From NCBI RefSeq assembly GCF_020150455.1, contig NZ_CP083740.1:1364001-1428000 (forward strand): a DNA stretch of 64,000 bases, given 5' to 3'. Shown piece by piece: positions 1-8,814 of the stretch (the stretch's first letter is position 1; the number at the start of each line of letters is the position of its first letter). The translations under genes were made by a program, and so were the position numbers. This DNA comes from Bremerella sp. TYQ1. GTDB taxonomy: Bacteria; Planctomycetota; Planctomycetia; Pirellulales; Pirellulaceae. The notes below the pieces were generated by a model. The model was not told the DNA's origin. It ran no database searches and was given only the letters and a program-made list of their open reading frames with translations.

Positions 1-442
1 GAAAGATAACCGGCCGGTCCGCCGAGATCGCCCCCATGATCATCGCAGGCACGGTCTTATCGCAGCCCCCCATCAACACAGCGGCATCGATCGGATGGCA
101 TCGCAGGACTTCTTCGGTCTCCATTGCCAGCATATTGCGATAAAGCATCGTCGTCGGCTTCATCATCATTTCGCCGAGCGACATTACCGGGACTTCGACC
201 GGAAAACCGCCCATTTGCCAGATGCCACGTTTTACTTCTTTAACCCGTTCAGGGAAGTGCGAATGGCACGTGTTCAGATCGCTCCACGTATTGAGAATGG
301 CAACGACCGGTTTCCCTCGAAAATCGGCGTCGTCATAACCCATTCCCTTCAGACGAGAACGATGGCCAAAGCCGCGCAACGTGTCGGGATCGAACCAGCG
401 ACCACTGTGATATTTCGGATCTTCGTTGGATGGAGACGACAT
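1..442 (-). CDS. IlvD/Edd-family sugar-acid (pentonate) dehydratase, partial
   Basis: The gene runs off the left edge, so only the first 147 residues are visible. ATG at 442 opens a protein with the IlvD/Edd signatures NTWSDLNTCHSHF and GGCDKTVPAM. Members are iron-sulfur enzymes that dehydrate dihydroxy-acids or aldonic acids. Cys59 and Cys127 sit at the spacing I recall for the [2Fe-2S] ligands of L-arabinonate-type dehydratases, and the Trp in NTWSDLN also fits that branch rather than branched-chain IlvD. It lies 54 bp downstream of a GntP permease on the same strand, so a sugar-acid uptake and dehydration operon is the natural reading. The exact substrate cannot be told, and the C-terminal half with the third Cys is outside the window. 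Confidence 0.85.
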   Translation of the reverse strand, partial: MSSPSNEDPKYHSGRWFDPDTLRGFGHRSRLKGMGYDDADFRGKPVVAILNTWSDLNTCHSHFPERVKEVKRGIWQMGGFPVEVPVMSLGEMMMKPTTMLYRNMLAMETEEVLRCHPIDAAVLMGGCDKTVPAMIMGAISADRPVIF

Positions 443-496
443 GGCAAACTGAGTGAAAGGAAGCGGAATCGACCGATTGAATCGACCAGTGCGGTG

Positions 497-2128
497 TTAA
501 GCGAATGGAAAGAACATAGCAAAAACCAGGGTTGCCAGGAACGACACCACCCCCATGATCGTCAACAGAACGGTAAACGTTTTCAGCGTCTCTTTTTCCG
601 TAAACCCGCTCATTCGGCTGATGACCCAGAATCCGCTGTCATTCATCCAGGGCAACGGCTTCGATCCACAGCCAATGGCCAGAGCCAGGTAGACCGGATG
701 GAATGGCAATCCAATCTGCGTTGCGACAGGAACCACAATTCCAATCGCAGTGATCATAGCCACCGTCGCGGACCCTTGAATCACGCGGATGGATGCCGTG
801 ATGAGAAATGCGGTCACCAACAAACCGATGCCGCCGACCGACTCCGGTAACGACTGAGCGATAACGGTACCGATGTTCGTCTGGCGAATCATTTCTCCGA
901 AGGCGCCGCCGGCACAAGTGATCAAGACCACCACGCCCCCTTCGCTGAGGGCTTTCTGAACCGTTTTGCCCAATCCATTCCACGAAATGTCAGGCCTTCC
1001 AATCACCGTTGCAAGTGCCAAGATCGCGCCGATCGAGATCGCGATGTTTTTGTCGCCCAGGAAACCAATCGCCCAGTCGGCTGGGCCACTCAGCGACGCG
1101 ACGTCGACCGACTGGCTCACTGTTTTCATGGCTAGTAAAAAAATGGGTACAACGATCGGCAAGATCGAAACAAAGAAGCCCGGCAATTGTTTTTCGTCAA
1201 TTTCGGTGGGTTGTTCCGACGCCTCGATAGCCTCAAAACGAAGTGGGATCTGCCAGGTTCGATTGGCCCAAATCATGTACAGATAGCCAGCGATCACGCC
1301 CCAAATACCAACGCCGACCCCACCGACAATCATCGCTCCGATGTTGACATTCAATTCCGCAGCGACGAACAGCGGGCCAGGGGTGGGCGGAACAAGCGAA
1401 TGAGCCAACGTCCCGCCGACGACAATCGAAAGAACGTATTTCAAATAGTCGCGGCCTGTCCGTTTGGCCATCGCCTGGGCTAACGGCAACATGAGAAAGA
1501 AAACGGTATCGAAGAACACCGGAATCGCGAGCACGAAACTGCTAATCACGAACGCCAGCGCCGTCCAGCGTTCGCCCAATGCCGACCGAATCGAGCAAAC
1601 AATCCGCTCGGCAGCACCACTGGTCATCAAACCTTGACCGATAATCGAGGCCATCGCAATCAAGATACCAATTTTGGTGAATGTTCCCCCCAACGCATTA
1701 GTGACTCGATTGATGGCGCTGCTGTCGGCCAGCTTTTCCGCCGATTGATAGGCAGCTTGCGGGATCAGTTCACCATCTGTCCATGACGTTTCACTGGAAA
1801 CATCTGGGGGCAAATAGGCCGTGGTAGACGCATCGTTCGTTTCAAAGCGATCGATCCGAACCTCGGAGGTTTCGCCTTTCGCACGCTTGATGACAAAGTC
1901 TCCGGCCTTTGCAGGGAACTCCTCGCCAATTTGGGTCAGGGCAAGCTGACCATCTCGCGATTCGCTGATTATTGCTGTGGCATCATGCAAGACGCTTTGA
2001 GAAATTGAAATCGACGACGTTGCAGCCGCGACCGCCAACGCTCCGAAGAACAGAGCGAGAAACGCGTGCAGCCTTAAAAAAAGGACGCCGCACAGGACGA
2101 TCAACATTCCCAGGATTATCGCGAACAT
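497..2128 (-). CDS. GntP-family gluconate/sugar-acid:H+ symporter
   Basis: This is a polytopic inner-membrane protein of about 543 residues with the GntP hallmark HSLVPPTPGPLFVAA and many hydrophobic helices. The family imports gluconate and related aldonates with protons. I start it at ATG 2128 (MFAIILGML), because the longer frame opens at a TTG at 2173 with no Shine-Dalgarno sequence. It is about 100 residues longer than the usual 440-450. The excess is a hydrophilic, probably extracytoplasmic segment of roughly 90 residues between the second and third hydrophobic segments. It is followed at 54 bp by the partial sugar-acid dehydratase, and the two probably form one transcript. Family assignment is firm; the substrate is inferred. 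Confidence 0.88.
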   Translation of the reverse strand: MFAIILGMLIVLCGVLFLRLHAFLALFFGALAVAAATSSISISQSVLHDATAIISESRDGQLALTQIGEEFPAKAGDFVIKRAKGETSEVRIDRFETNDASTTAYLPPDVSSETSWTDGELIPQAAYQSAEKLADSSAINRVTNALGGTFTKIGILIAMASIIGQGLMTSGAAERIVCSIRSALGERWTALAFVISSFVLAIPVFFDTVFFLMLPLAQAMAKRTGRDYLKYVLSIVVGGTLAHSLVPPTPGPLFVAAELNVNIGAMIVGGVGVGIWGVIAGYLYMIWANRTWQIPLRFEAIEASEQPTEIDEKQLPGFFVSILPIVVPIFLLAMKTVSQSVDVASLSGPADWAIGFLGDKNIAISIGAILALATVIGRPDISWNGLGKTVQKALSEGGVVVLITCAGGAFGEMIRQTNIGTVIAQSLPESVGGIGLLVTAFLITASIRVIQGSATVAMITAIGIVVPVATQIGLPFHPVYLALAIGCGSKPLPWMNDSGFWVISRMSGFTEKETLKTFTVLLTIMGVVSFLATLVFAMFFPFA

Positions 2129-2604
2129 AGCAGAATGTGCGCAACCGCAAACGGTTGGAGAGAGAAGGGGCAATTGGAAGGAGTCATGGGGGCTTTAGCG
2201 AAAGCCTGGTAGTGGGGAAGGCTTTCACTAGCATTCAGCGACACAATGCACCAGGCAATCCGAAACTGAATGGACCATTCGCAGGTAACTATTCGTTAGC
2301 AGAGGGTACCAACATTTGGCCGCGCGAACGTTCAAAAAGAGTATCAGAAGTCTCCACCTCAAGCAATGCGTTGGTGGGGTAACGTTCCGTTTGAAATGAA
2401 AGCGACCGCCATCTTTTTTGCCCTCATTCGGTGGTATTTTTATAAGATAGCGCAGGATGACTGTGTGACAGATTTCACCGTCAAAGGGGTATGCGGTTCG
2501 TTAAGCTTTACGATCCGTTGAATAAGGCCCTAGTTTGCGGTACTCCCTCGGTGGTCTGAAGATGCGATTGCTTACAACTTGATGGATCGACTTCTCAAAA
2601 CTCG
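2129..2604. other. Divergent intergenic region between gntP-like gene and arsenic locus
   Basis: The stretch separates a minus-strand and a plus-strand operon and should hold both promoters. The only element I can point to is the plus-strand sigma70-like site at 2418-2446. Open frames crossing it have no ribosome site or recognisable protein character. No riboswitch or clear operator was seen. Confidence 0.5.
2418..2446 (+). promoter_or_regulatory. Putative sigma70 promoter for arsenic locus
   Basis: TTGCCC (2418-2423) and TATAAG (2441-2446) are separated by 17 bp. The element lies about 160 bp upstream of the first gene at 2605, so a sizeable 5' leader is implied. It was found by eye only and is one of several possible matches in an AT-richer stretch. 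Confidence 0.35.
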
Positions 2605-3543
2605 ATGAACACGATGCCCGAATCCCAGACTGACGATGGCGAGCCTGCCGCGAGTGCTGAACGGAGGAATTCCAATCGCACCACCGTGACGTGGCTTCGT
2701 TATGCTCAATGGGTGGCTGTCGCGGTAGGAGTCGTCTGCATTGTCGTTATTTTTCGGGCATTGCCAACGAAGGAGTTGCTTTCTGGCCTTCAAGACTGGA
2801 TTGTCTCGTTGGGTGTCTGGGGCCCAGTTGTTCTGACACTTACTTACATCGTAGCCACAGTTCTCATGGTGCCAGGCACGATACTTACCCTCGTTGCAGG
2901 CGCCTTGTATGGTTTAACCGTTGGGACGGTCGTTGTTTCGATTGGTGCGACCGTCGGTGCTTCACTTTGCTTTTTGATCGGCAGGTACGCCGTTCGTGAA
3001 AGGATCGCCAATTGGGCGAAACGCTATCCACGCTTTGATGCCATCGACCGAGCGATCGGCGAAGGAGGCTGGAAAGTGGTTGCCCTGCTGCGACTTTCTC
3101 CTGCGATCCCGTTTAATGTCCAGAATTACCTGTACGGTTTGACACGGATTCGCTTTTGGCCCTTTGCAATTGCCAGCTGGCTTGCGATGTTACCGGGCAC
3201 GTTTCTGTATGTCTATCTAGGTCATGTCACGCAAGCCGCACTGACATCGGACCGTGGACGTTCCGTGGGCGAATGGATCTTGCTTGCGGTTGGTTTGATC
3301 GCGACATTAGTCGTAAGTGTCTACATTGCCCGACTTGCCCGCAGCAAAATCACGCAAGAGGTTTCCACATCTTCCGCGTCAGATGAGGTCGAACAGGACC
3401 CGCCGGAAGATGAACCCCAGGAAGCTTCCTTTTCAAGCCAGGTCGTTCGTACCCTTGCATTGGTCGTGGTGGCGGGAATCCTTGTCGTTCTTGCCATCAA
3501 TTCGCATCATTTCGATACTTGGTTAGCCCCTTATCTTCCGTAG
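2605..3543 (+). CDS. TVP38/TMEM64 (VTT-domain) membrane protein
   Basis: The 312-residue protein has one N-terminal membrane segment and then the VTT/DedA-like core: VPGTILTLVAGALYG, the re-entrant-type glycine-rich stretch, and RLSPAIPFNVQNYLYGLT. An acidic linker (around residues 255-275) and a final C-terminal hydrophobic segment follow. VTT proteins are integral membrane proteins linked to lipid scrambling or small-solute handling; the precise role here is unknown. It is first in a plus-strand run that continues into a disulfide oxidoreductase 23 bp later and then arsenic-methylation genes. VTT proteins are often found next to such oxidoreductases in metal or redox loci, which is context rather than proof. 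ATG 2605 is the first in-frame start. Confidence 0.85.
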   Translation: MNTMPESQTDDGEPAASAERRNSNRTTVTWLRYAQWVAVAVGVVCIVVIFRALPTKELLSGLQDWIVSLGVWGPVVLTLTYIVATVLMVPGTILTLVAGALYGLTVGTVVVSIGATVGASLCFLIGRYAVRERIANWAKRYPRFDAIDRAIGEGGWKVVALLRLSPAIPFNVQNYLYGLTRIRFWPFAIASWLAMLPGTFLYVYLGHVTQAALTSDRGRSVGEWILLAVGLIATLVVSVYIARLARSKITQEVSTSSASDEVEQDPPEDEPQEASFSSQVVRTLALVVVAGILVVLAINSHHFDTWLAPYLP

Positions 3544-3566
3544 GCATAGTGCCGTTGGAGACCTTC

Positions 3567-5123
3567 ATGGTCGGACCTGAGACATCCAGTTTCTTTCCAA
3601 ACCCGGTAATCGAGCGGCTTCCTCAGACCAGTCCTGCGGACGAAGCTAATCAGAAGCTTGTCGATAATGTGCATCCGACCGATTGGAAGAATCCAACTCC
3701 TTCGGGACGTTACAACTTGGTGGTCATCGGTGCCGGAACGGCTGGATTGGTCACCGCGGCGGGCGCAGCAGGCCTGGGGGCGAAAGTTGCATTAATCGAA
3801 CGGGACCTGATGGGAGGCGATTGCTTAAACGTCGGCTGCGTCCCATCCAAGGCAATCATCAGTGCCGCGCGATCCGCCGCTGCGATTCGGCGAAGTGAAA
3901 ACTTCGGCGTGAAATCCAACGCAGAAATTGCCGTCGACTTCGCCGCGATTATGCAACGAATGCGTAAGCTAAGGGCGTCGATCAGCGTCAACGATTCCGC
4001 AAGTCGCTTTCGGAGTCTTGGGGTCGACGTCTTTCTTGGAGACGCACGGTTCCTCGATTCCGATACAATTGAAGTTGGAGAGCAACGTCTCAAATTTAAG
4101 CGGGCCGTGATTGCGACAGGGGCTCGTGCGGCTGCTCCTTCCATCCCTGGCTTGGAAGATGCTCCGTATCTCACCAACGAGACGCTATTTTCGTTGACCG
4201 ACTTGCCGGCCCGCCTAGGTGTTATCGGTGCAGGCCCTATCGGCTGCGAGATGGCTCAAGCGTTCGCGAATCTAGGATCGCACGTAACCCTTTTCGATCG
4301 CTCGGCTCATATTCTTTCGCGCGAAGATGTAGACGCAAGCAACGTCGTGGCACAGGCCATGCGACGCGATGGCGTCGATATCCGTAGCAATGCGTCCCAA
4401 CTACGAATCACATCTCAGGATGGCACAGCCATTCAATGGCATGAAGGTGGAGAGGACCATCAGACATCGGTCGATCACCTTCTAATCGCCGCCGGTCGTC
4501 AGCCCAACGTGGAAGGGCTGAATTTAGATGCCGTGGGTGTCGTGTTTAACGATCGAGGAATCGAAGTCAACGAGCGACTGCAAACCACCAATCGAAGAAT
4601 TTTCGCGGCTGGAGATATTTGCTCGCCACTGAAATTTACCCATGCGGCTGACTTCATGGCTCGAACGGTCATTCAGAACACGCTATTCTTCGGCAGGAAG
4701 AAATGGACCGATCTCGTCATTCCTTGGTGCACGTATACTTCACCTGAAATCGCCCACGTGGGAATCACGGAAGCGGAGGCCGACCAGCAGGGCATCTCGC
4801 TTCATACGATCACACAGTCGATGGAAGAAAATGATCGGGCCATTTTGGAAAGCGAAACCGAGGGCTTTGTTAAAGTCCACCTGAAAAAGGGGAGCGACAA
4901 GATTCTCGGTGCGACCATCGTTGCCCCCAACGCCGGCGACATGATCTCCGAGATAACGCTGGCAATGACGCATAAAATTGGTCTCGGCAAGATCGCCAGT
5001 TCGATTCACCCTTATCCGACCCAAGCCGAAGCGATCCGCAAAGCAGGCGATCAGTATAATCGCACTCGCTTGACGCCATTCGTGAAGTCCATGTTTGATC
5101 GCTGGCTGAAGTGGATTCGCTGA
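3567..5123 (+). CDS. FAD-dependent pyridine nucleotide-disulfide oxidoreductase (MerA/Lpd-like)
   Basis: The protein has the full class I flavoprotein disulfide reductase layout. An FAD Rossmann motif VVIGAGTAGLVTAAGAAGLG is followed by the redox pair GGDCLNVGCVPSK and a second dinucleotide motif LGVIGAGPIGCEMAQ. AAGRQPNVEGL, FAAGDIC and the dimer-interface HPYPTQAE come after these. It resembles mercuric reductase in overall form but ends in WLKWIR, without the C-terminal vicinal Cys pair that MerA uses to bind Hg(II). The substrate is therefore open; a dithiol or metalloid-related reduction is possible given the arsenic genes downstream. I start at ATG 3567, with GGAG six bases upstream; the longer frame from TTG 3519 would overlap the previous gene. 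About 50 residues precede the FAD domain. Confidence 0.87.
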   Translation: MVGPETSSFFPNPVIERLPQTSPADEANQKLVDNVHPTDWKNPTPSGRYNLVVIGAGTAGLVTAAGAAGLGAKVALIERDLMGGDCLNVGCVPSKAIISAARSAAAIRRSENFGVKSNAEIAVDFAAIMQRMRKLRASISVNDSASRFRSLGVDVFLGDARFLDSDTIEVGEQRLKFKRAVIATGARAAAPSIPGLEDAPYLTNETLFSLTDLPARLGVIGAGPIGCEMAQAFANLGSHVTLFDRSAHILSREDVDASNVVAQAMRRDGVDIRSNASQLRITSQDGTAIQWHEGGEDHQTSVDHLLIAAGRQPNVEGLNLDAVGVVFNDRGIEVNERLQTTNRRIFAAGDICSPLKFTHAADFMARTVIQNTLFFGRKKWTDLVIPWCTYTSPEIAHVGITEAEADQQGISLHTITQSMEENDRAILESETEGFVKVHLKKGSDKILGATIVAPNAGDMISEITLAMTHKIGLGKIASSIHPYPTQAEAIRKAGDQYNRTRLTPFVKSMFDRWLKWIR

Positions 5124-5183
5124 CTGCTATCCGTTCGCCACCCGACTAGCCATTTACATTTCGCACATTTTTGAAATTCCGCC

Positions 5184-6344
5184 ATGTCGACAAGCCATAC
5201 GATTCCCAGTGACCAAGCCGTTTCGGAACGATATGCCGGAGCGGCACAGCAAAGAGAGGCCGCCCTTTGCTGTCCAGTGCAGTACGACACTAAGTTGCTG
5301 GAGGTCATTCCCGAGGAGGTCATCGAACGGGACTATGGTTGTGGCGATCCAACGCCGTTCGTTCGCCCCGGCGACACGGTGCTTGACCTTGGCAGTGGCG
5401 GCGGCAAGCTTTGTTTTATTGCGGCACAGATGGTAGGTGCCAGTGGCAAAGTAATCGGGGTAGATTGCAATCCCGAGATGCTGGCATTGGCTCGGAAGCA
5501 TGCGCCGACCGTTTCCCAGCGGATTGGTTATCGTAACATCGAGTTTCGTAATGGCATGATCCAGGACCTGCGACTCGACTTAGATCGCCTAGAGAAAGTT
5601 CTGGCCGATCAACCTGTCGCCGATCTAAATACCTACCATGCCCTGCGGAATGCCTCGGAACAAATTCGCGAAGAACATCCTCTCGTCAAAGATAATTCGG
5701 TCGACTGCATTCTTTCCAACTGCGTGCTGAACCTGGTGCGTCAGCCAGATCGTCGCGCCCTGTTTTCGGAGATGTACCGCGTCCTTCGCCCTGGCGGACG
5801 ACTAGCGATCAGCGACATCGTTAGTGACGAATCGGTTCCGGACGAGCTGCAACGCGATCCAGCATTGTGGTCAGGTTGCATCAGTGGAGCTTTTCGTGAA
5901 GACACGTTTCTGAAAGCCTTCCTTCAGGCTGGCTTTCATGGCATTGAAATCGTCAAGCGAGAAGCCACACCGTGGCAAACGGTCGAGGGAATCGAGTTTC
6001 GTTCCATTACGGTCATGGCCTACAAGGGAAAAGATGGCCCTTGCTTAGAGCGGAATCAGGCAGTTGTCTACCGCGGTCCTTTCTCGAAGGTAACCGATGA
6101 TGACGGCCACACCTATTTCCGCGGCGAGCGGATGGCGGTTTGCGATAAAACGTTCCACCTACTGCAATCGGAACCATACGCGGGACGATTCGATACGATC
6201 GAACCAATCAATGAGATCCCAGTTGAAGAAGCGAAGCCGTTTGCCTGTAAAACGAGTGCTCGCCGCCATCCTCGCGAGTCGAAAGGGATGGACTACGACG
6301 CGACGACCGAAGCACGCGCGGACTGCGCCGACGATTGCTGTTAA
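5184..6344 (+). CDS. arsM: Arsenite methyltransferase-like SAM enzyme (ArsM family)
   Basis: The 386-residue protein has the SAM-binding motif VLDLGSGGGK and the three cysteine contexts typical of ArsM: YGCGDP, LSNCVLN and SGCISGA. These thiols bind As(III) while methyl groups are transferred from S-adenosylmethionine. LRPGGRLAISDIV is the usual post-motif strand. A C-terminal extension with RRHP and a Cys-rich tail ending ADDCC goes beyond the core domain. The gene is followed by the arsenosugar radical SAM gene arsS, which supports a role in making dimethylated arsenic for arsenosugar synthesis rather than only volatile methylarsenic. ATG 5184 starts 60 bp after the preceding oxidoreductase. 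Other metalloid substrates cannot be excluded. Confidence 0.87.
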   Translation: MSTSHTIPSDQAVSERYAGAAQQREAALCCPVQYDTKLLEVIPEEVIERDYGCGDPTPFVRPGDTVLDLGSGGGKLCFIAAQMVGASGKVIGVDCNPEMLALARKHAPTVSQRIGYRNIEFRNGMIQDLRLDLDRLEKVLADQPVADLNTYHALRNASEQIREEHPLVKDNSVDCILSNCVLNLVRQPDRRALFSEMYRVLRPGGRLAISDIVSDESVPDELQRDPALWSGCISGAFREDTFLKAFLQAGFHGIEIVKREATPWQTVEGIEFRSITVMAYKGKDGPCLERNQAVVYRGPFSKVTDDDGHTYFRGERMAVCDKTFHLLQSEPYAGRFDTIEPINEIPVEEAKPFACKTSARRHPRESKGMDYDATTEARADCADDCC

Positions 6345-6406
6345 ATCGCAACCATCATCAATATTTCGGCCAAATTGAATTTCAAATTTCCACGAGACAC
6401 ATCGCC

Positions 6407-7450
6407 ATGCAACTCTCCTTGCTCCGACGCCAAAGCACATTAGCCAAAGCAGAAGCACAGCGTAACGTGTTGCAGGGGAATCAGATTCCTAACTTGCCTC
6501 AGTTCGATGAACACCTTTCCGACAGCCAGCTACCCCAACTGCAAGCATCAGGAATTGAAGTGCTTCAGGTTAACGTCGGCAAGCTTTGCAATCAGACATG
6601 CACCCACTGTCATGTTGATGCTGGCCCTGACCGGCGCGAGGCGATGTCGCGAGAGACGGCGGAGGCGGTTATTGACGCGGTGAAAACGTTCCGCATACCT
6701 ACGCTCGACATCACCGGTGGGGCCCCGGAAATGAATCCGCAGTTTCGTTGGCTCGTCCAACAGGCCCATGCCCTGAATTGCCGCGTGATCGATCGTTGCA
6801 ATCTGACGATCTTAATGGCCAACGGTTTTCAGGACCTGCCGGAATTCCTTGCTCAACATCGCGTCGAAGTCGTCGCGTCGCTGCCATGCTATCTGGAAGA
6901 GAACTGTGACAGCCAGCGTGGGGATGGTGTCTTCCAGCGTTCCATTGATGCCCTGCGACGACTAAACGATCTTGGGTATGGGCACCTCGATAGCGGATTA
7001 AGTTTGACGTTGGTTTATAACCCAGTCGGTCCATCGCTACCACCGAAGCAAGCCGATTTAGAAGCAGCCTATCGCAAAGAACTTGCGGCTCGATATGGAG
7101 TGGTCTTCAATCAGTTGCACACGATTACGAACCTGCCAATTAGTCGATTCCTGGATGACCTGCTCCAATCAGAACAGTACGAATCGTACATGCAAAAGCT
7201 TGTCGAGAGCTTCAATCCGCAAACCGTTTCCTATGTGATGTGCCGCACGATGCTTTCCGTTGATTGGCAAGGCAATCTATTTGATTGCGATTTCAATCAA
7301 ATGCTGGAGCTACCCGTTCAGTCAAAATCACGTCGTATTGAAGACCTAACGTGGAAAGATGTCGCGGAACGGACCATCGCCACCGGTCGGCACTGTTTCG
7401 GGTGCACGGCCGGTAATGGATCGAGCTGCCAGGGAGCGGTCGTATCATGA
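6407..7450 (+). CDS. arsS: Arsenosugar biosynthesis radical SAM protein ArsS
   Basis: The protein has about 347 residues with the radical SAM cluster CNQTCTHC, the SAM-binding DITGGAPEMN stretch and a C-terminal Cys-rich region (CRTMLSVDW, LFDCDFNQ, CFGCTAGNGSSC) that likely holds an auxiliary cluster. This is the signature of the family long called radical SAM/Cys-rich with a DUF3641-type C-terminus. The family is linked, with ArsM, to formation of 5'-deoxyadenosyl dimethylarsine, the precursor of oxo-arsenosugars. I start at ATG 6407 (MQLSLLRRQ); an ATG at 6335 would overlap the end of arsM and adds a low-complexity leader. The stop overlaps the next start (ATGA at 7447), indicating translational coupling. 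Confidence 0.9.
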   Translation: MQLSLLRRQSTLAKAEAQRNVLQGNQIPNLPQFDEHLSDSQLPQLQASGIEVLQVNVGKLCNQTCTHCHVDAGPDRREAMSRETAEAVIDAVKTFRIPTLDITGGAPEMNPQFRWLVQQAHALNCRVIDRCNLTILMANGFQDLPEFLAQHRVEVVASLPCYLEENCDSQRGDGVFQRSIDALRRLNDLGYGHLDSGLSLTLVYNPVGPSLPPKQADLEAAYRKELAARYGVVFNQLHTITNLPISRFLDDLLQSEQYESYMQKLVESFNPQTVSYVMCRTMLSVDWQGNLFDCDFNQMLELPVQSKSRRIEDLTWKDVAERTIATGRHCFGCTAGNGSSCQGAVVS

Positions 7451-8784
7451 AGACACACGTCATGGTCTTCACCCGTTACCCGGTTGCAGGAACGACAAAG
7501 ACAAGACTCATTCCAGCTATTGGTCCCGAGAAAGCCGCGAAGCTACAGCAAAACCTCACGTCGCATACGCTCGAAGCCGTTCGCAAGTTTGCTCACGATA
7601 CACAAGCAATACCGGAAGTCCATTTTTCTGACGGCGACAAGGACCTCATGCGTCGTATGTTCGGGGATGGCATTACTTATTTGCCGCAAACTGGCGGGAG
7701 TCTAGGCGAACGGCTGACATCTGCGTTCGAGGCGGCCTTTCAAGCCGGCGCAGATCGCGTGATCGTGATTGGTTCCGATTGTCCAAGACTCGATTCGGCG
7801 ACATTAGCTAAAGCGGATGCCCTGCTGGAAAAAGCAGACATGGTGATCGGTCCTGCTGAGGATGGGGGATATTATCTGCTTGGTTTGAAGGCCCCGCGGC
7901 CTGAACTTTTCCAGGCAATTCCCTGGGGTGGTGCGGACGTTTTGTCAGCCACACTCCAAGCTGCCAAACAGCTGCAACTAACCACCCAGCAGCTTCCCGC
8001 GTTACCCGATGTCGACTATCCGGAAGACCTGATTCAATGTCGGGCCTGGCCAGAATTGGTTGCAAACGTTCTACCAGAAATCGTCCCAGGTCGGTTGTCG
8101 GTGATCATTCCGGCACTGAACGAATCAGAGCGAATCGCGTCGACGATTCGTACCATTCGAGATAGGTGCGTCGATCCGCACAACGTGGAAATCATCGTTT
8201 CCGATGGTGGAAGTAACGATGATACCTGTGAGAAAGCTCGGCAAGAGTTCGCCCTCGTTGTCAATTCCAGGGCAGGACGGGGTGTTCAGATGAATACCGG
8301 AGCCGTCAACGCCAGCGGCGACACGCTTTTGTTTCTTCACGCCGACGCACAGTTGCCTAGCCGATTTGATGAAGTCATTCGTCAGTCGATTGACGATACG
8401 CGTATTGCCGGAGCGTTTCGTCTAAAAATTGACGGCGATGGCTGGGGTTTGAAAATGATATCTCATATGGCCAACCTGCGATCCCGTGTTTTCCAGCGTC
8501 CTTATGGAGACCAAGGGTTGTTTCTTAAAGCTAAGACATTCTACGAGCTTGGAGGATTTCGCAATTGGCCGCTGATGGAAGACTTTGAATTGGTGCAGCG
8601 GCTTCGCAAAAAGGGAAAGATCGATCTGTCTAGATTGCCGATGACCGTTTCCGCGCGAAGGTGGCAGCGACGGGGAATTGTCCAGACGACCTGCTTGAAT
8701 CAACTGATCATCCTGGCGTGGCGGCTTGGGGTATCTCCGGAACGACTTGCTGCGTGGTATCGTCGCCAACCGGCGACCAACTGA
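7447..8784 (+). CDS. Fused arsenosugar-type glycosyltransferases (DUF2064 + GT2)
   Basis: One 445-residue protein joins two enzymes usually encoded separately. Residues 1 to about 200 are a DUF2064/TIGR04282-like nucleotidyl/glycosyltransferase domain (FTRYPVAGTTKTRL, GSDCPRLD, PAEDGGYYLLGL). Residues about 215 to 445 are a GT-A family 2 domain of the TIGR04283 type (LSVIIPALNESERI, VSDGGSNDDT, FLHADAQLP, QGLFLKAKTF, WPLMEDFELV). Both families carry arsenosugar biosynthesis names because of their co-occurrence with arsS. The frame runs through without interruption and the linker is short. It overlaps arsS by 4 bp. The acceptor and donor sugars are not known from sequence. Confidence 0.88.
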   Translation: MKTHVMVFTRYPVAGTTKTRLIPAIGPEKAAKLQQNLTSHTLEAVRKFAHDTQAIPEVHFSDGDKDLMRRMFGDGITYLPQTGGSLGERLTSAFEAAFQAGADRVIVIGSDCPRLDSATLAKADALLEKADMVIGPAEDGGYYLLGLKAPRPELFQAIPWGGADVLSATLQAAKQLQLTTQQLPALPDVDYPEDLIQCRAWPELVANVLPEIVPGRLSVIIPALNESERIASTIRTIRDRCVDPHNVEIIVSDGGSNDDTCEKARQEFALVVNSRAGRGVQMNTGAVNASGDTLLFLHADAQLPSRFDEVIRQSIDDTRIAGAFRLKIDGDGWGLKMISHMANLRSRVFQRPYGDQGLFLKAKTFYELGGFRNWPLMEDFELVQRLRKKGKIDLSRLPMTVSARRWQRRGIVQTTCLNQLIILAWRLGVSPERLAAWYRRQPATN

Positions 8785-8814
8785 CCGTCATTGTTTGCGG
8801 GAATGAATTCCTGA

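Noticed and set aside
95..850. 251-codon plus-strand frame near the left edge
   Set aside because: It lies opposite the dehydratase and GntP genes, whose minus-strand translations have clear family motifs. Its own translation is rich in Arg, His and Gln with no recognisable fold.
3567..5123. Calling the oxidoreductase mercuric reductase (merA)
   Set aside because: The C-terminal vicinal Cys pair needed for Hg(II) delivery is missing and no mer genes are adjacent.
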